Shown: positions 47,801 through 59,659 of the stretch, one piece after another
Layout of the letters: each line of letters begins with the position of its first letter
Position numbering within the stretch: the first letter of the stretch is position 1
Origin: Coprinellus micaceus
Lineage: Eukaryota > Basidiomycota > Agaricomycetes > Agaricales > Psathyrellaceae
Direction of reading: 5' to 3'
Assembly (NCBI GenBank): GCA_951394405.1
Contig: OX596335.1
Location: forward strand, 1,488,001-1,552,000
Length of the DNA stretch: 64,000 nucleotides
The notes under the pieces: model-generated
Told to the model about the DNA's origin: nothing
The model's input: only the letters and a program-made list of their open reading frames with translations
Databases searched by the model: none
Program-made: the position numbers and the translations under genes

Positions 47801-50800
47801 AGTGTCGCTGTCCTTGATCTTCATCGAAAAGGACGTGTTCTGCCACAAGCCCTGGAGGATGTGATTGTTTGCCCGTTGGGTCGACTCCTGGCTCTTGTCG
47901 CCCAGGAGAACTTGGATAGCTTCCTTGGTACGCCCTTCCTCGATATGGATGTCGGCGGCCTCTTGATACTTGCCTAGCGAAACGAGGACGTCTGCATGGC
48001 ACTCGTCCAAAAGGATGTTGTCTTCAAAATATTCCAGCTGCTCTTGGTCTGAGTCGAACAAAGACTTCGCCTTCCTAATGCGAGAGTGAGCTAGCCGAAC
48101 AAGTTGTGTCGTGAGTCCCTTACTTGTAGTCCTTGCGCCTAAAGTAGAATAGCCGTGCCACTTCCAGGACGCTCTCCGTGAGCTTAACGTCCATTTTGTG
48201 ACGATGCTCCCGGATGATCCCCACAGCTTCATCGAACATGTTGATTTTTTGGTAGAGCTTTACGGCGGAGTTGAACTCGAGAGCTTCTTCGTAAGCCTTC
48301 GCGGCACACCTGTAGTCCTCAAAGAACTCGCCACAATCCCCAGCTTGTTCAAAGCAGTCTCCTGCGTTGTGACGATGGATACGCGCATTGTTCCCTGTCA
48401 AAGCTTCCGCACACTCTAAGAAAGATTGGGCAGCCGATTGGAAAGTGCTCCGCCGAACGAGAAGATTATCCTTGGTCATGGGTAGAATGAGTCGTGCAGT
48501 TTCTCGGAGATGATGAGTGCGCGCAATCATGGCTTTACGACCATCCCCAGCGCGCTCAAATGCACGCATCGCTTCCAGGTACTGTCGATGGGTGAATAGG
48601 TCCTGGCCAGTGTTTGCCCACTCGTCAGGTGAGGACTCCACCGCAAGCCGAGGAACATCGCTGCCAGGGGTATGGACCTCAATGAACCCCTTTGATTCCC
48701 AGAGCATCTTGAGCCATTATCAGGGGTGTCGGAGCCCTCAAAAGCCTTGAATTGCTCACCTTCATTGGCTTTGCTTTGTCAGAACAATCAATGATCCATA
48801 GGTTCTTGCGGGACCTGGTAATCGCAACATAGAGGAATTTGAGCTAAGCAACAGGATCAGTACGGCCACGCAGAGGAAGAATGCTATGTTCCCCTGCCTC
48901 GGCGCAAACACCAGCATGGCGACCTTCGTCAAACCGAGGCGCAGCGATCCCTTGGCGCAGCGATGAATCCAACAGGTTGAGAACGACGCGCCACTGGCTG
49001 AGCTCAACTTTCGAGTCCTCAAAAAACTTGTAAAGGAGAACCTATGGATGATTCAACACCTGCCGAAAGAGAGATGCTGGGAGACGCTGACATCATCGAA
49101 CTCGAGTCCCTTGCTGTCATACAGGGTCCTGACTCTTAGTTATCAGAGCGAGTCAGAATTTGAAGCGCAAAATGTGGACCAACAAGATGGTACCAACATC
49201 CCCAAACTGTTGGCGCAATTCCTTGAGGGCAGCCTTGTCTCGAACCAAGATACCTGTTAAAATCAGTGTTCTGTTGCACTGCTTGACGAACACCTCAAAC
49301 CTACACTGGTGAGCTCCGAACTGGAGGCGTTCTCCACTACACCAACCCAAGTTACTAGTAGGCCTCTGTGAGGTTCTGGGAAGTGTACTCACGAGTCGTC
49401 AGACAAGAATTGCTCCTATGCAATCAATAAGAGGCGGCTTTCACACGCAAAAAAAGGAATATGGGCTTACATATTGAACAGTATTGGTATCCCACCCGCT
49501 GAAGAAGACTGGCTTTGCTCCATCAACCACTCCCTGCTCGGGGGCCAAAGAGTCAATTGCATACGGCCAGAAGTGTGTAATGAGTTCAATGACGGCAGTC
49601 GCGCACCGAACGATCCCACCATGAGAGCGATAGTTTGTGGCAAGTTGGAAGGTACGAATTTCGGTTCGAGTGACGGCGTCTTCCTTGAGCTTCTCTTCGC
49701 GCCGTAGCTTTCGAACGGTCAACTAGGTAAGACACGGAACCAAAGCTAAAGCGCACCTCCAGGCGGTATAAAAATGCCTTTAGATCGTTGAATCTGAAGG
49801 AGCTTCCGACGGCAATAGTCTGTGCAGTGTCACCAGCCCAGAATAGGCCGTTCGGGTTCCGGCACAGTGATCGCAGGACTATTTGGAGAGTGTAAAGTTT
49901 CGTAAATAGTGGACAATCAATGCGTTCAAGAAGTGGCTTACGCATGGCATCAATCAACAGATTGTCTTGTGCCTCGTCGACATAGCTGGAGGGAGAGTTA
50001 TGTGGGACCCGTGGACAATAGGGCCATGTTACCTACATGTAGTCCACTTTGTTTCCCGGGACCCCAGTGTTCTCGAAAGTGTCCAGGATGTGGTGTGTTC
50101 TTGGATGTGTATGGGTTCCGGGAGGTCAATTGAAATAGCTCTAACGTACCGCTCAGCCGTGTCCGAATCTATGTGTTGCCCTTTGTGTCTCTTGTACACC
50201 TCGAATAGATCGTAAACACGCTCCCTCTGTTTCGCGAAAACATGCTGCGCCCGATGGCTGAGTTTAAGGTAGGAACTTTGGTCAAGATACCGGTTTTCGT
50301 GGCTGAGGGACTCTTCAGATCCTTCAATTACCCCTGTCACGGGGGTGAGTTGGTGAATGCGCAATAAGGAGGGCAGCAGTGGCCGCAGCACACACCCAAA
50401 AGCTCACTGAACACAAGTGCGGGATCTGGCAGACGTCTCAGCCGCCTTCGGTGGAAAGCTAGACAGGAGTGCCTACCGAGGTTCTTGGTCAGGTCCTGGG
50501 GGAAATGAGACCAGTACTTCTTGAAGAATATATCGTAGTTGATGAGTTGCCCTTTGCCAGATTTGTCGGGGGTTCCGGTGTCGCCTTCCAGAAGCTGTGC
50601 GAGCTGTTAACCCCAGTGGTCAGATTTGTTGATCGAAGTGGCCTTGTGAACTCTGAAGGGTATGTACCTTTTCGAATGTTAAGAATAAAGGAAAATGTTC
50701 ATCCTGCAAAAGGCTAAACTTCTGGGGTAACGATGCCTTCCAGGTAACATCGTCCTCTGGGTCATGTAGAGAAGTGGCACCCTCATGTAAAAGCCTTTTC

Positions 50801-53338
50801 TTCTCTGCAAGGGTCTTGATCTCCTTGTTGGTCTTCTTCGCCGCGGCGAGAGACTCGAGCAATTTGGAGAAGTATTCTTCGACGCGGGTTGCAAGCACGC
50901 GCGACTGAGTGATGAATAGTTGGCGGGGTTTTGCCACGTCGGGGTTCCCGGCGAATTGTTGGGCGTAGGTGCGTTCAATCCCCAGCATTTTAAACAACAT
51001 TGTAGTCGTTTTCCTGTGCGACCGTGAGTCTCATCAACATGAACCTAAGCGCAACTTTGATAACACCTTACCCTGTCCCACTTCGCCCAAGCACATAGCA
51101 TGAATATGGATATTCGATGATTTCCTTCTCCTGAGGCCTGTCTTTGCGGTGAGTAAGATGAATTGCCAATAATAATTGACCTCTTGCCGTACGTGACGTT
51201 GAAGACGTGTGCAACATCCAGATCGGCCAATATACCTGAGTAACGTCTGTTAGAATATTCTGGCCGGCCGGCGGCAGATTGAGGAAGTGGCGAGGTATTT
51301 GAGGCACTGACTGATCCACAATTCCTGGATGCATCGTCAGTCGATGCTGAGTTTGGGCGTCAGTAGCGGAAGGGGCTTTGCTGACCTTGGAAAGTGTCAC
51401 AAATTTCTCAAGTCTGTTCAGGATATCTCCAATCAGTGGGTGCAAACTTTACCATCCGTATTCAACGTACACAAGAAGGGAATGGATCTGCGAGACTAAG
51501 GTTAGCTATCTGGTGTCCTTCTCCAAATACCGATCTAGTTCTGTACGCGCCTCTTCGAGGTCCTCCTTCGGTAGTTCAGGAAAGAGTTCAGTGACCTTCT
51601 CGTCTCTTTGTTGCATAGGGAATCTCCCAGGCTGAAAGAGCTCATCACCAGGTTGAGCACGGATCCTGGCCGCACAACGGCGATGGTATTCCTTCCCTTT
51701 CCTAGCGAGTTGACATCCCACGGAACTCCAGAGCTGTTTGCGGATTTGTGCTCGGGTGTACATTCCGAATATTCTGATGACTATACAGTGGCGATCCTTT
51801 AATCGAAACGCGGCGACATATCAAGCATCTCACCTACCCTGTGTCTCAGTCTAGAAAATGACATGTTAATGACAGGTTAGCTCAAGGGAGGGCCTCAAAG
51901 GAGTGAGATCTGGACTTACGCCAGTGTCATGCTCAGGGATGCAGTCGATTTGGTACTGCAGAAGAATTGTGAGTTTTAAAAAAGTGACGGTGTAGACCAT
52001 ATACGCACGATAAGACGAGTATCGCCCGTCAGCTTCGCCTCGTAAACCGGGACCTCCAAGTCGGTCCCGTTGAGCTGTTTCTGGTTTTCAGCAGAGAAAT
52101 TACCGTACGACAGCTCCCTAGGAGATGTCACTTTGAGATGAAATGTCAGAGATGGACGAGACCAGACGCACTTGATCTTGTTGATGCAATCCTTGAAGCT
52201 CTGCCTGTCTTTGCGTCGGGCGTCTCTCAGACCACGCTCAGCACTTGTCGAAATCAATATACTCCACTTGCCAAACCCTTGGGCATTTTCGAAATACAGG
52301 GCCCTAAAAGCACAGTAAGCCACTAATACAGCAACTCGTTGTCCGGACAGCATGTAAACTTACACTTTCATGGGCTGGACATAGGGATATATTGGAAGGG
52401 CGGCCGCTTGATCTTGGGGTGCTGCAGTGTTGGCGTACTCATTTTTGCCACCCCCGGTGTCACTCGGGGTTGTAGAGGGAGCTTCAACTACAAACATCCT
52501 GTGCGTACTGGATGCGACATCTGGATAGCGCAACAGGGTGATGTATTTCTTTGGGGAGCTAGTAAGAAAGCAGTGTCCAGGGAAGGTCTTGATCACCAGA
52601 CTCACCTGAAGCGCTTTCTGCATTTCGTTCAATAGCAGTTGCGCAGTGGTGTATGCCTCCAACTTTGAATGAGGCTCTTCGATCCCCAGGTGCTGGAAAT
52701 CGTGTGGTTTGGAAGGCCCTCCTTGCCGTTTCGCCTTCCAAGCTTGCTTCCTCTCAGACTGTTTGATCTTCTTTCCAATCGCAAATCCGTCAAGTTCAGA
52801 TCCCTCTGGTTCAATCGGTAAAGTAGGGGAAATGCTCGGTTCCTCAAAGGAGGAGGACACGAGTCCCGACATGACTTGCGGCGCCAGTTCGACGCGGGTT
52901 CCATATTGCCGCAGTAGATGAGCCAACTCCCGGTCGAATGGATGTGGGAGAAAGGTCAGAAATAGAGACAGCTTTTCGATGACTTTGCGGTGGATAGAGG
53001 ACAGATATTCGTCGATAGTTGTGGGGAAAGTTCCCAAGAGCCAATCTGAGAGCGGTTGTGCCCAATTACCACCTAGAAAAGGTGAGATGAAGGTCAGCAA
53101 CAACTTTGTGTACAATGGTGGAGTGCCACGCACTGGTAAGAACCAGTTCGGTCAATCCCTTCGCTTGAGTAGCAGCGAGTAATTGGCACAGAACCGTTTC
53201 AGCCTGACTCCCTGAAACGACGGAGACCCCGAGCTCGCTCAGTGTCCTCTGGACATCGTCTACCGACCGGCAGGTCTCGAGCTGTGCACACAACTGAGAG
53301 ACCCGCTGCTCAGCAGATTTGCTGTTCAGGGACTCCAT
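44811..53338 (-). CDS. Giant TRANK1-like superfamily-1 helicase with TPR-like repeats
   Basis: One gene of about 8.5 kb with many small introns, probably about 2,200-2,400 residues. The start MESLNSKSAEQRVSQLC is at 53338 and the tail ends VDDLDDMYD. The UvrD/Rep-type core lies between about 51.1 and 48.8 kb. It has the P-loop GRSGTGKTTTM (split by an intron), motif II YVDEAQDNLL (about 49970), NYRSHGG (about 49620), motif V YDSKGLEFDDV (about 49080) and motif VI FLYVAITRSRKNLW (about 48800). C-terminal to it are TPR-like helical repeats (HRQYLEAMRAFERAGDGRKA; KAYEEALEFNSAVKLYQKI) and a long helical tail. The N-terminal about 700 residues are not recognised. The order matches the TRANK1 (lupus brain antigen 1) class. 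Intron 48844-48897 uses a GC donor. Biological role unknown; SF1 motifs imply ATP-dependent nucleic-acid translocation. Only part of the exon chain is resolved. Confidence 0.85.
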
Positions 53339-53814
53339 GATAGCTGTGATGAAAGGCGAAGAGCATATCGATGGCGATTAGAAGGGTTTATACGGAATCC
53401 TAGCTGAGCACATAGATCAAGCTCGATATAGGTGCTTTCCAATTTGAATTCGACAGCTTCTGCCGCCCGGTTTCTGGCCGAAGCCGTTGCTGCGCAGTGG
53501 TATGGATCTCTGTAGGGGAAAAGAAGCTACGGTGTGGTATGGGGGAAAAAGAGAAGGTCGTGAAGAGAACCGGCCGCAAGAGGCTGGATGTACGAGCGTA
53601 TCTGTGGGGGGGCGTGACTGTCCAAGCGTACAAACACGGAAAGTCACACCACATGATGCGTGACGCGGTCTTTTTTGAAACCGCATGAGACTTGATAAGC
53701 TTGATCTCTCGAGCATCGCGATAGCAGGCCACCATTAGTAAATTAGTACAGCTCTAGGGTACAATACAAGGAGTCTAGGTTATATAGGATAAGTTGGGAG
53801 GGTTTATATCATCA
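53339..53814. promoter_or_regulatory. Spacer upstream of the helicase-like gene
   Basis: A 476-bp interval holding the helicase promoter and the 3' end of the polymerase transcript. No conserved element was recognised. Confidence 0.4.
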
Positions 53815-56800
53815 TCAATGGACGGTTCCGTTCCTCAACAGATTGTCCACCATCTCCGACCAGTCAAGGTCGTCTCCGCTCCCAACATGCGGTCGTCTCC
53901 GCGGCTGCCTTTGGGCCTTCGGTGAAGCATCACCCTCGAACCGGACACCTTGAACTCGATGTGCGAGTGCTTTAACCTCGTTGAAGTCGGTTGTAGCTTG
54001 TGCCCTGAGCCATGCAGCGTTGGGCGAACGGTGGGCGAGGCAATCCGATTTGACATAGCCGTCAAGGGACCCGACGAGAGATTCCGTCTCCATTTGCATC
54101 GGTCTACCATCGCTGAAGAGCGACCCCCCGTTGGTCTTCTCCAGGACCTGCGTGATATCCAAGCTCTCCCCTGAAGGGATAGGCGTTGGTTGGGATGGCG
54201 TTACGCACGGCATGAAGACTTCCTTGCGGAGCACGGTGTCTACGTCGACTGCGGAGAAGAACGCGACCCCCTGAGGTAGGTCGTCCATCCCAAGCTTATA
54301 GGCGAAGATAGATCGGGTCCAGAGGTTGGCAATCTGCAATGCCAGGGCAGCACGGTATTTATCCTCCTCTGTGGCCAAGTACCGCAGCTCGTCATGTACG
54401 GAGATGAGGTATCGGGCTTTGATTTCGTATTTCTTCGTCAGGTAATCCATCGATGCGATGAGGAGATGAAGGTAGTCAACACCTGAGGATTGAACCACCC
54501 AGTTGATTCTAGAAGGGAGGTAGTCGGATCCGAAGCCAGTTGGGAGGTATTCCTTGGAGAGGGCGTAGGTGACTCCGCATCCGAGGGCAGGGGTTTGAGG
54601 CCTATCGGATAGGGCGATCTCTTCGAGCTTGTTAAAGAGGTAACTCTCCGTTCCGCTAAACCAGAATTTCCGATTGAAGATGTCGGCCCGATGCGTATTC
54701 TTTCCTTTTGTTGAGGAGTACAGGTTCTCGGCGAGTTTCTGAGCGTCTTCAGGCAGCATGGAGGGGTTGGACTGGAGTAGGAGAAGCACGGCGTGCCTCA
54801 TCCCTGCCCCATAGATACGGGAGTAATTGAAGACTTTGGCCTGGTCACGGGAGATGTTCAATATTTGCGCCGTTTTTGAATGAAGATCGGTTCCCGCAGA
54901 TTTCGTGCCCTCGAGCGTCATCCAGCCGATGGCGGAGGCACCGTGTGTACCGAACTGCGCATCGCCCATACAGCTGGATATCCAAAGTTCTTCACTGTCG
55001 ACGTCTGCGCCCACGATGGCGTATCCCGGCGGCGCTCGAACCATGGCTTTGAGTTCAGACCCGACCCTGTTCTTCTTCGCATTGCTGGCGGTCAGCCAGG
55101 TCTTCTCTATTGCACGCCGAGTAACAGTGCCCATCGAAACGACTTGAGGCACGATAATGCCCCACTTCTCGCCATCCTTGGCCGTGGGGAAGCCCAGAGC
55201 CCTGCCTTCCTTCTGCCACACCACCATCTGGTTCATGATACGGTCCCTTGCGCTGATCCAATAGCTGCAGACGGCATTTAGGTCCAGGGCTTCTGTAGCC
55301 TCACCTCCTGGACTCTTGAGCACCCCGTCCTGGGCGTATTTGACGAATGCTTTGGTGAGCGGGCTCCCTACATTTGCATTCTCCCCGTCCTTGTGTGGCA
55401 GCTTGTAGAACTGATAGCGTCCGCTGAGCTTCTGTTCATTGAGCTTCTCGTCGTTGGGGTCGTAGAAGTCGAGTGGATTCGCCCGAGTCTTGAAATTGGC
55501 GGAAGCGGGGACGCGGAAAATCCAGCCGTGCTCGCGGGAGTGGCAGAGGGGATGCCCCATCCAGGACAGTCGAAGAAGGAATGGGGCAATTCGGCTGCGA
55601 ACTGTGACATCCAGGGTTCCAGGAGGTACCTCTTTCCTCGGTTTCGTTGCCTCCCAATACCATTTCGGCCACATCACTGCGGGAGGCATGGGCGGTTTGA
55701 GTTTGGACTTCTTTTGAAAGGCAGACCAATCCAACGAAGAAACCCACGGATCCGAGATATCGTCCTGGGTCTGGTACTCTTCCTGGATCCCGTCAGCCAG
55801 CGCAAGGATCTGGTCTCGCACACCGTCGCTTCTGTCGCCCTGGGCGATAGCAGCGGCAAGCTGCAAATCTACCGAGGATAGGCGACCGGTGTCAAGAGCT
55901 TTGGTTACATGCTTCTTCGACAGAATTGTCGTCACTCGCCTGTCGTTCGATGTCGGCACTCTGCAGACCTTGCCGCCCTCGATGTAATGCCAACGCTCTT
56001 CCTTGTCATACAAGAGGGGATGACCATCGAAAGATAACCGCAAAAGAAGAGGTACGATCTTCTCCATACATTTGTTCGAGAACGGGTCCTTTCTCAAAGT
56101 GGCGAGCCAAGAAGGTGGGGGGCGCTCTTGCGGTTCCACAGACGCCTACGAATTGACGAGTCAGAACCAATTGCATTCCGACAAGAAATGGGTTGCTCAC
56201 TTCCTCTGGGGCTTGGCTCGGTGTGACGCCGCGCGATTCTTTCGCTGCTTTCGGAGTCCAGTCCAGTTGGCTCAACCAAGGGTCGTCCTTCCAACCTCCG
56301 TTGTCGACCAGGGCCAGTGCATCCATAGCGAGCTTGAAGAGCTTCTGTTGGACGCCGTCCTGCATACTTCGGTATACGCGTTCAGCTCGTTGAATATAGC
56401 CCTCCCACTCCTGATTAACGGGCAAGAAACTCGAGCCCATGGACAGGATGCCGGCGAACGAGATGGGGTGGGGGCACGCGCTAAAGAAGGTAGGGAGGAC
56501 TGCTCGATACACTTCGTGAGTCACATGCACATCTCCCGCGCAGTAGTCCAAGAAATCGGACACGCGTTCCAGAATGGCATCCGGGGTGCACTCCATGAAA
56601 TCATTTCGGATCGCCTTGTCGATATCAATGTCGCAGTGAAGTTTGGCAACGTCGGCAAGGGAGTTGGCGGCAGTTACATCTTCCCATCGTTTCGCAGCGA
56701 CGTCGGAATCCTCCTCAAAACTGGTATCGGCGTTGACAGTAGCTTCAAGATCAGATTCGGCACTCTGCAAACGAAGTAGCTGCATCGAGAGCTTTTCTTG

Positions 56801-57931
56801 CATCTCCTGTAACTCTACTCGCTGCTGCGCGTCCGTTTCAATTTTCAACCTTTCTTCAACGAGTTTGATGAGTTCAGAGAAGGCCGACATTTCTTCGTCC
56901 CTCCGTTCAGCCTTCAACGCCTTCGCCTTGCGGTACTTCATCCAAGCGGGGCGTTGATGCGAGGAGATTCCGCTCACTGCAACATGTAGCGACATGGTAT
57001 CGAGGAACCGATTTTGAGAGCCCTCTAAAGTATACTCCTCACGAATACGCTGGCGGTCGTAGGAGACGTTGTGACCAACAACCACGCGGGGGACGTCCAT
57101 TCCACCTAGCGGCACTAAATGCTCAGGGTTATCGGTTTCCTTGAGCAACCAAGGGGACAACCAGGCATACCAAGCGTTCGGGGAGGCTGCACACGCCATG
57201 ACGGGATAAGGGTGATACGGGGGCATCGTTTCGACGTCGAACGTCAGCATCGTTTCCGGCTTGCCGTCGTGCACTGGGTAGTCGACCGGCTCGAAGTAGC
57301 TTGAACCATCTGGACCGAAATGGTACTTCGTCCATCCGCTCTGTAATTGCCAATAGTCTGGTCTGGGCGGTAGCTGTTTCGACGCGTGCTCCTTTGCGAG
57401 GGATAGCCATGGTTCCGCCGTATGTAATCCAATGCGGTGAAAATGTTCGGGGAGATTGGATCCTTGCAATGGGGGAAGTTGAAATCCGATGTCCGGGAGA
57501 ACTGAGCCTTGTGAAGGATCCAAGCCATGCATAGCCAGGTGTTCCTTTGCTATCTGAACATACGAGCGAGGTGGAGCGGGGAAGGACGCGTTCTTGAAGA
57601 TTTGTCCGTGCAGCTGCCTGGATAGAAGCTGAACACCCAAGTCGTTTCGCTTCACTAAACGAGGATGAGCATTTACCTTGGTTACGGAACAGGGGTACGT
57701 ACCATGGGGGACCGGGTCTGCAACTTCTGTTTCTCTGTTCCGAATAGCCCCCTTCACCGCCGGGGAATAATCCATCCGCAATTTGGTGACCTTGATTGAG
57801 GGTCCAGGCTTGAAGACGTGGACATTGCGTTGAAGTTTCTGAGCCGTTTGTTGGAGAGTGAGGAGCGCCTTCCGACCCTGTTTAGTATGGGCCCTTAACA
57901 TCGAGAGAGGGTGAGAGAGTATACGAGTCAA
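53815..57931 (-). CDS. MIP1: Mitochondrial DNA polymerase gamma catalytic subunit
   Basis: This family A polymerase replicates mitochondrial DNA and proofreads it. Three exons (57703-57931, 56201-57654, 53815-56145) give 1,337 residues with phases closing. The Arg/Lys/Gln-rich start (MTRILSHPLSMLRAHTKQGR) fits a mitochondrial presequence. The exonuclease motifs are intact: FDVET (about residue 213), GHNVSYDR (about 267) and YCAGDVHVTHEVY (about 445). The polymerase motifs are motif A GADVDSEELWISS (about 939), motif B RDQAKVFNYSRIYGAG, and motif C VHDELRYLA (about 1142). The catalytic acids are therefore present. The spacer is Gln/Glu-rich, as in fungi. The last about 180 residues are a low-complexity extension. 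It lies 236 bp downstream of GET3 on the same strand. Confidence 0.96.
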
Positions 57932-58167
57932 GCATCCAGCATGTCTGTGTCGTCGACGGGGCAGGTTGGGTTAGGAACAGACAATGGGAATTTGATGGCA
58001 GCACTCGTCCGGCGCTTATACGTGTCGAAGCATTTGACTTCCCATCTTCGGATATGACTGCAGTATGTAGGGGCAAGGTAGGTACAAAATCACTCTCAAA
58101 TTACATAAAACCTTACGTCGAGTAAAAAAAAAATAGGGCGAATATCTAGCAGGCCGACCCGTGAAGA

Positions 58168-59562
58168 TTAATCTTGAGGAGGGACATAAGGCTCGATGAG
58201 AAGTTTGCTAAATTCCTCCAGCTTCTCGGGCCCTCTAACTTCCTCGGTAAGGAGTGGCAGTTGGATGATATGGAAGAACTCATCGTAGAGCTCGTGTGCT
58301 TCTGCAAGGTATTTCTGCTGCATCTTATTCCTAACGCTGCAGTGCTCGCAGTTGGAAGCTACAGGAGGCGTCAAAATACGGATGGCGACGCCTACCCAAG
58401 AGTACGCACATTGCTTCGGGAAAAGGAGTTGGTTGACGACGATGTTGTGGGTGTCTATCTCGTACGCGGTGAGTTCCTGCACCAATCGTTCCGTCTCGTA
58501 AAGAGACAGGAATTCAGAAATGCAGACGCAAACGAAGGTAGTCTTTTCCTATAAGGGGTGAGCTCGCGATTACTGAGGCAAAACGGACTATAACCCACAG
58601 GATCCTTGAATTGCGTGTTAACCTCCGTGATCACTGCGCGCATAGACTCTAGCTTTGCAAACATATCCTCTTGCGAGGTCGCCTCCCCTCCCATCATACT
58701 TGACATCTATGGCGTGTTAGTTGGAGGAAGTGGGGTTTAGTTGGGGACTTACTTGGCTAATCATGGGACCAAACCTCGATCCAAGGGAGCTGAGCTTTCC
58801 AAGAGCTTTCTCCAGTACGGTTGGGAAGGAAAGGAAGCGGAGAGTATGACCGGTGGGCGCAGTGTCAAAGACGATGACGGAGTACTGCATTGACTTAACA
58901 TGCCTGAAGGACCATTAGGTCTGGATAGGAGCAATGAATGCCACAACGTACTTCATAATCTCGGCGAAGCTCATGGCTTCATCCACACCAGGGATCGCGA
59001 AAGCAAGATCCTGCATCATGGACCCCATCATGCCATTGGAATCCGCTACAAGTTGATGTCAATTGCAAGAACACGAGCCTGGTTAGGGCTACTGACATTG
59101 GTCGACCATTTCCTGAATCGCGCTTGTGGGATCGATCTCCATGGCATAGAGGTTGTCGAATCCATTGACTTTGGTCGCGTCCTTAGAGAACTTCTGGCCG
59201 AAGGCATCCGACAAGTTGTGTGCAGGATCGGTGGACTAGTCGACGCAGTTAGAAGTTAGCGCAATCGACCAGGTTACAAGGTCATCCACCACATACGATC
59301 AGGAGCACAGACTCCCTGCACTTGGCGAGTTGGATTGCCAAGGAACACGACGTAGTGGTTTTCCCTAACACCACGGTTCAGATTGCGAAAATGAACTCAA
59401 AGCTGAGGCAGCCACGAACCTACACCACCCTTGCCACCTAAGCGAGGGTATTCAGACTTCGCTGTCGCGAGAATGGGAAGCGGTTGACGTACCACAGAAG
59501 ATCCATTTGAGAGTCTTCTGGTCTAAGATGTTCTGGAGTGTGGGAGGTAGGAGATCACTCAT
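58168..59562 (-). CDS. GET3: GET3 tail-anchored protein targeting ATPase
   Basis: Get3 is the cytosolic ATPase that carries tail-anchored membrane proteins to the Get1/2 receptor of the ER. Nine exons (59493-59562, 59420-59437, 59364-59297, 59235-59097, 59045-58952, 58903-58753, 58706-58599, 58548-58410, 58358-58168, each given from 5' to 3' on the minus strand after the first two) give 325 residues with phases closing. The deviant P-loop GGKGGVGKTT follows [23 protein letters not shown] is the switch I region, and [16 protein letters not shown] the switch II region. NCEHCSVRN carries the paired zinc cysteines that hold the dimer. The Met-rich segments ([16 protein letters not shown]) belong to the client-binding groove. 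Its start is 97 bp from that of SRP68 on the other strand. Confidence 0.96.
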
Positions 59563-59659
59563 GGTAGGATGGGTGGAAGGGGCTGGAGTACGTGTCAGTT
59601 TTGGCGCCTGATGGCGTACACTATCAATTCTACGCCCGCGCGTTTCTGCTCCTGATACC
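59563..59659. promoter_or_regulatory. Bidirectional promoter, GET3 / SRP68
   Basis: Only 97 bp separate the two start codons, so transcription of both ER-targeting genes must be controlled from this segment or from within the coding sequences. No specific motif was identified. Confidence 0.8.

Noticed and set aside
48762..49022. 86-codon minus-strand frame with a hydrophobic segment inside the helicase gene
   Set aside because: It reads through the GC-AG intron in the wrong frame; the helicase frame carries motif VI here.
53815..59562. Operon-like unit of helicase, polymerase and GET3
   Set aside because: They share a strand, but spacings of 236-476 bp and fungal gene organisation fit separate promoters.
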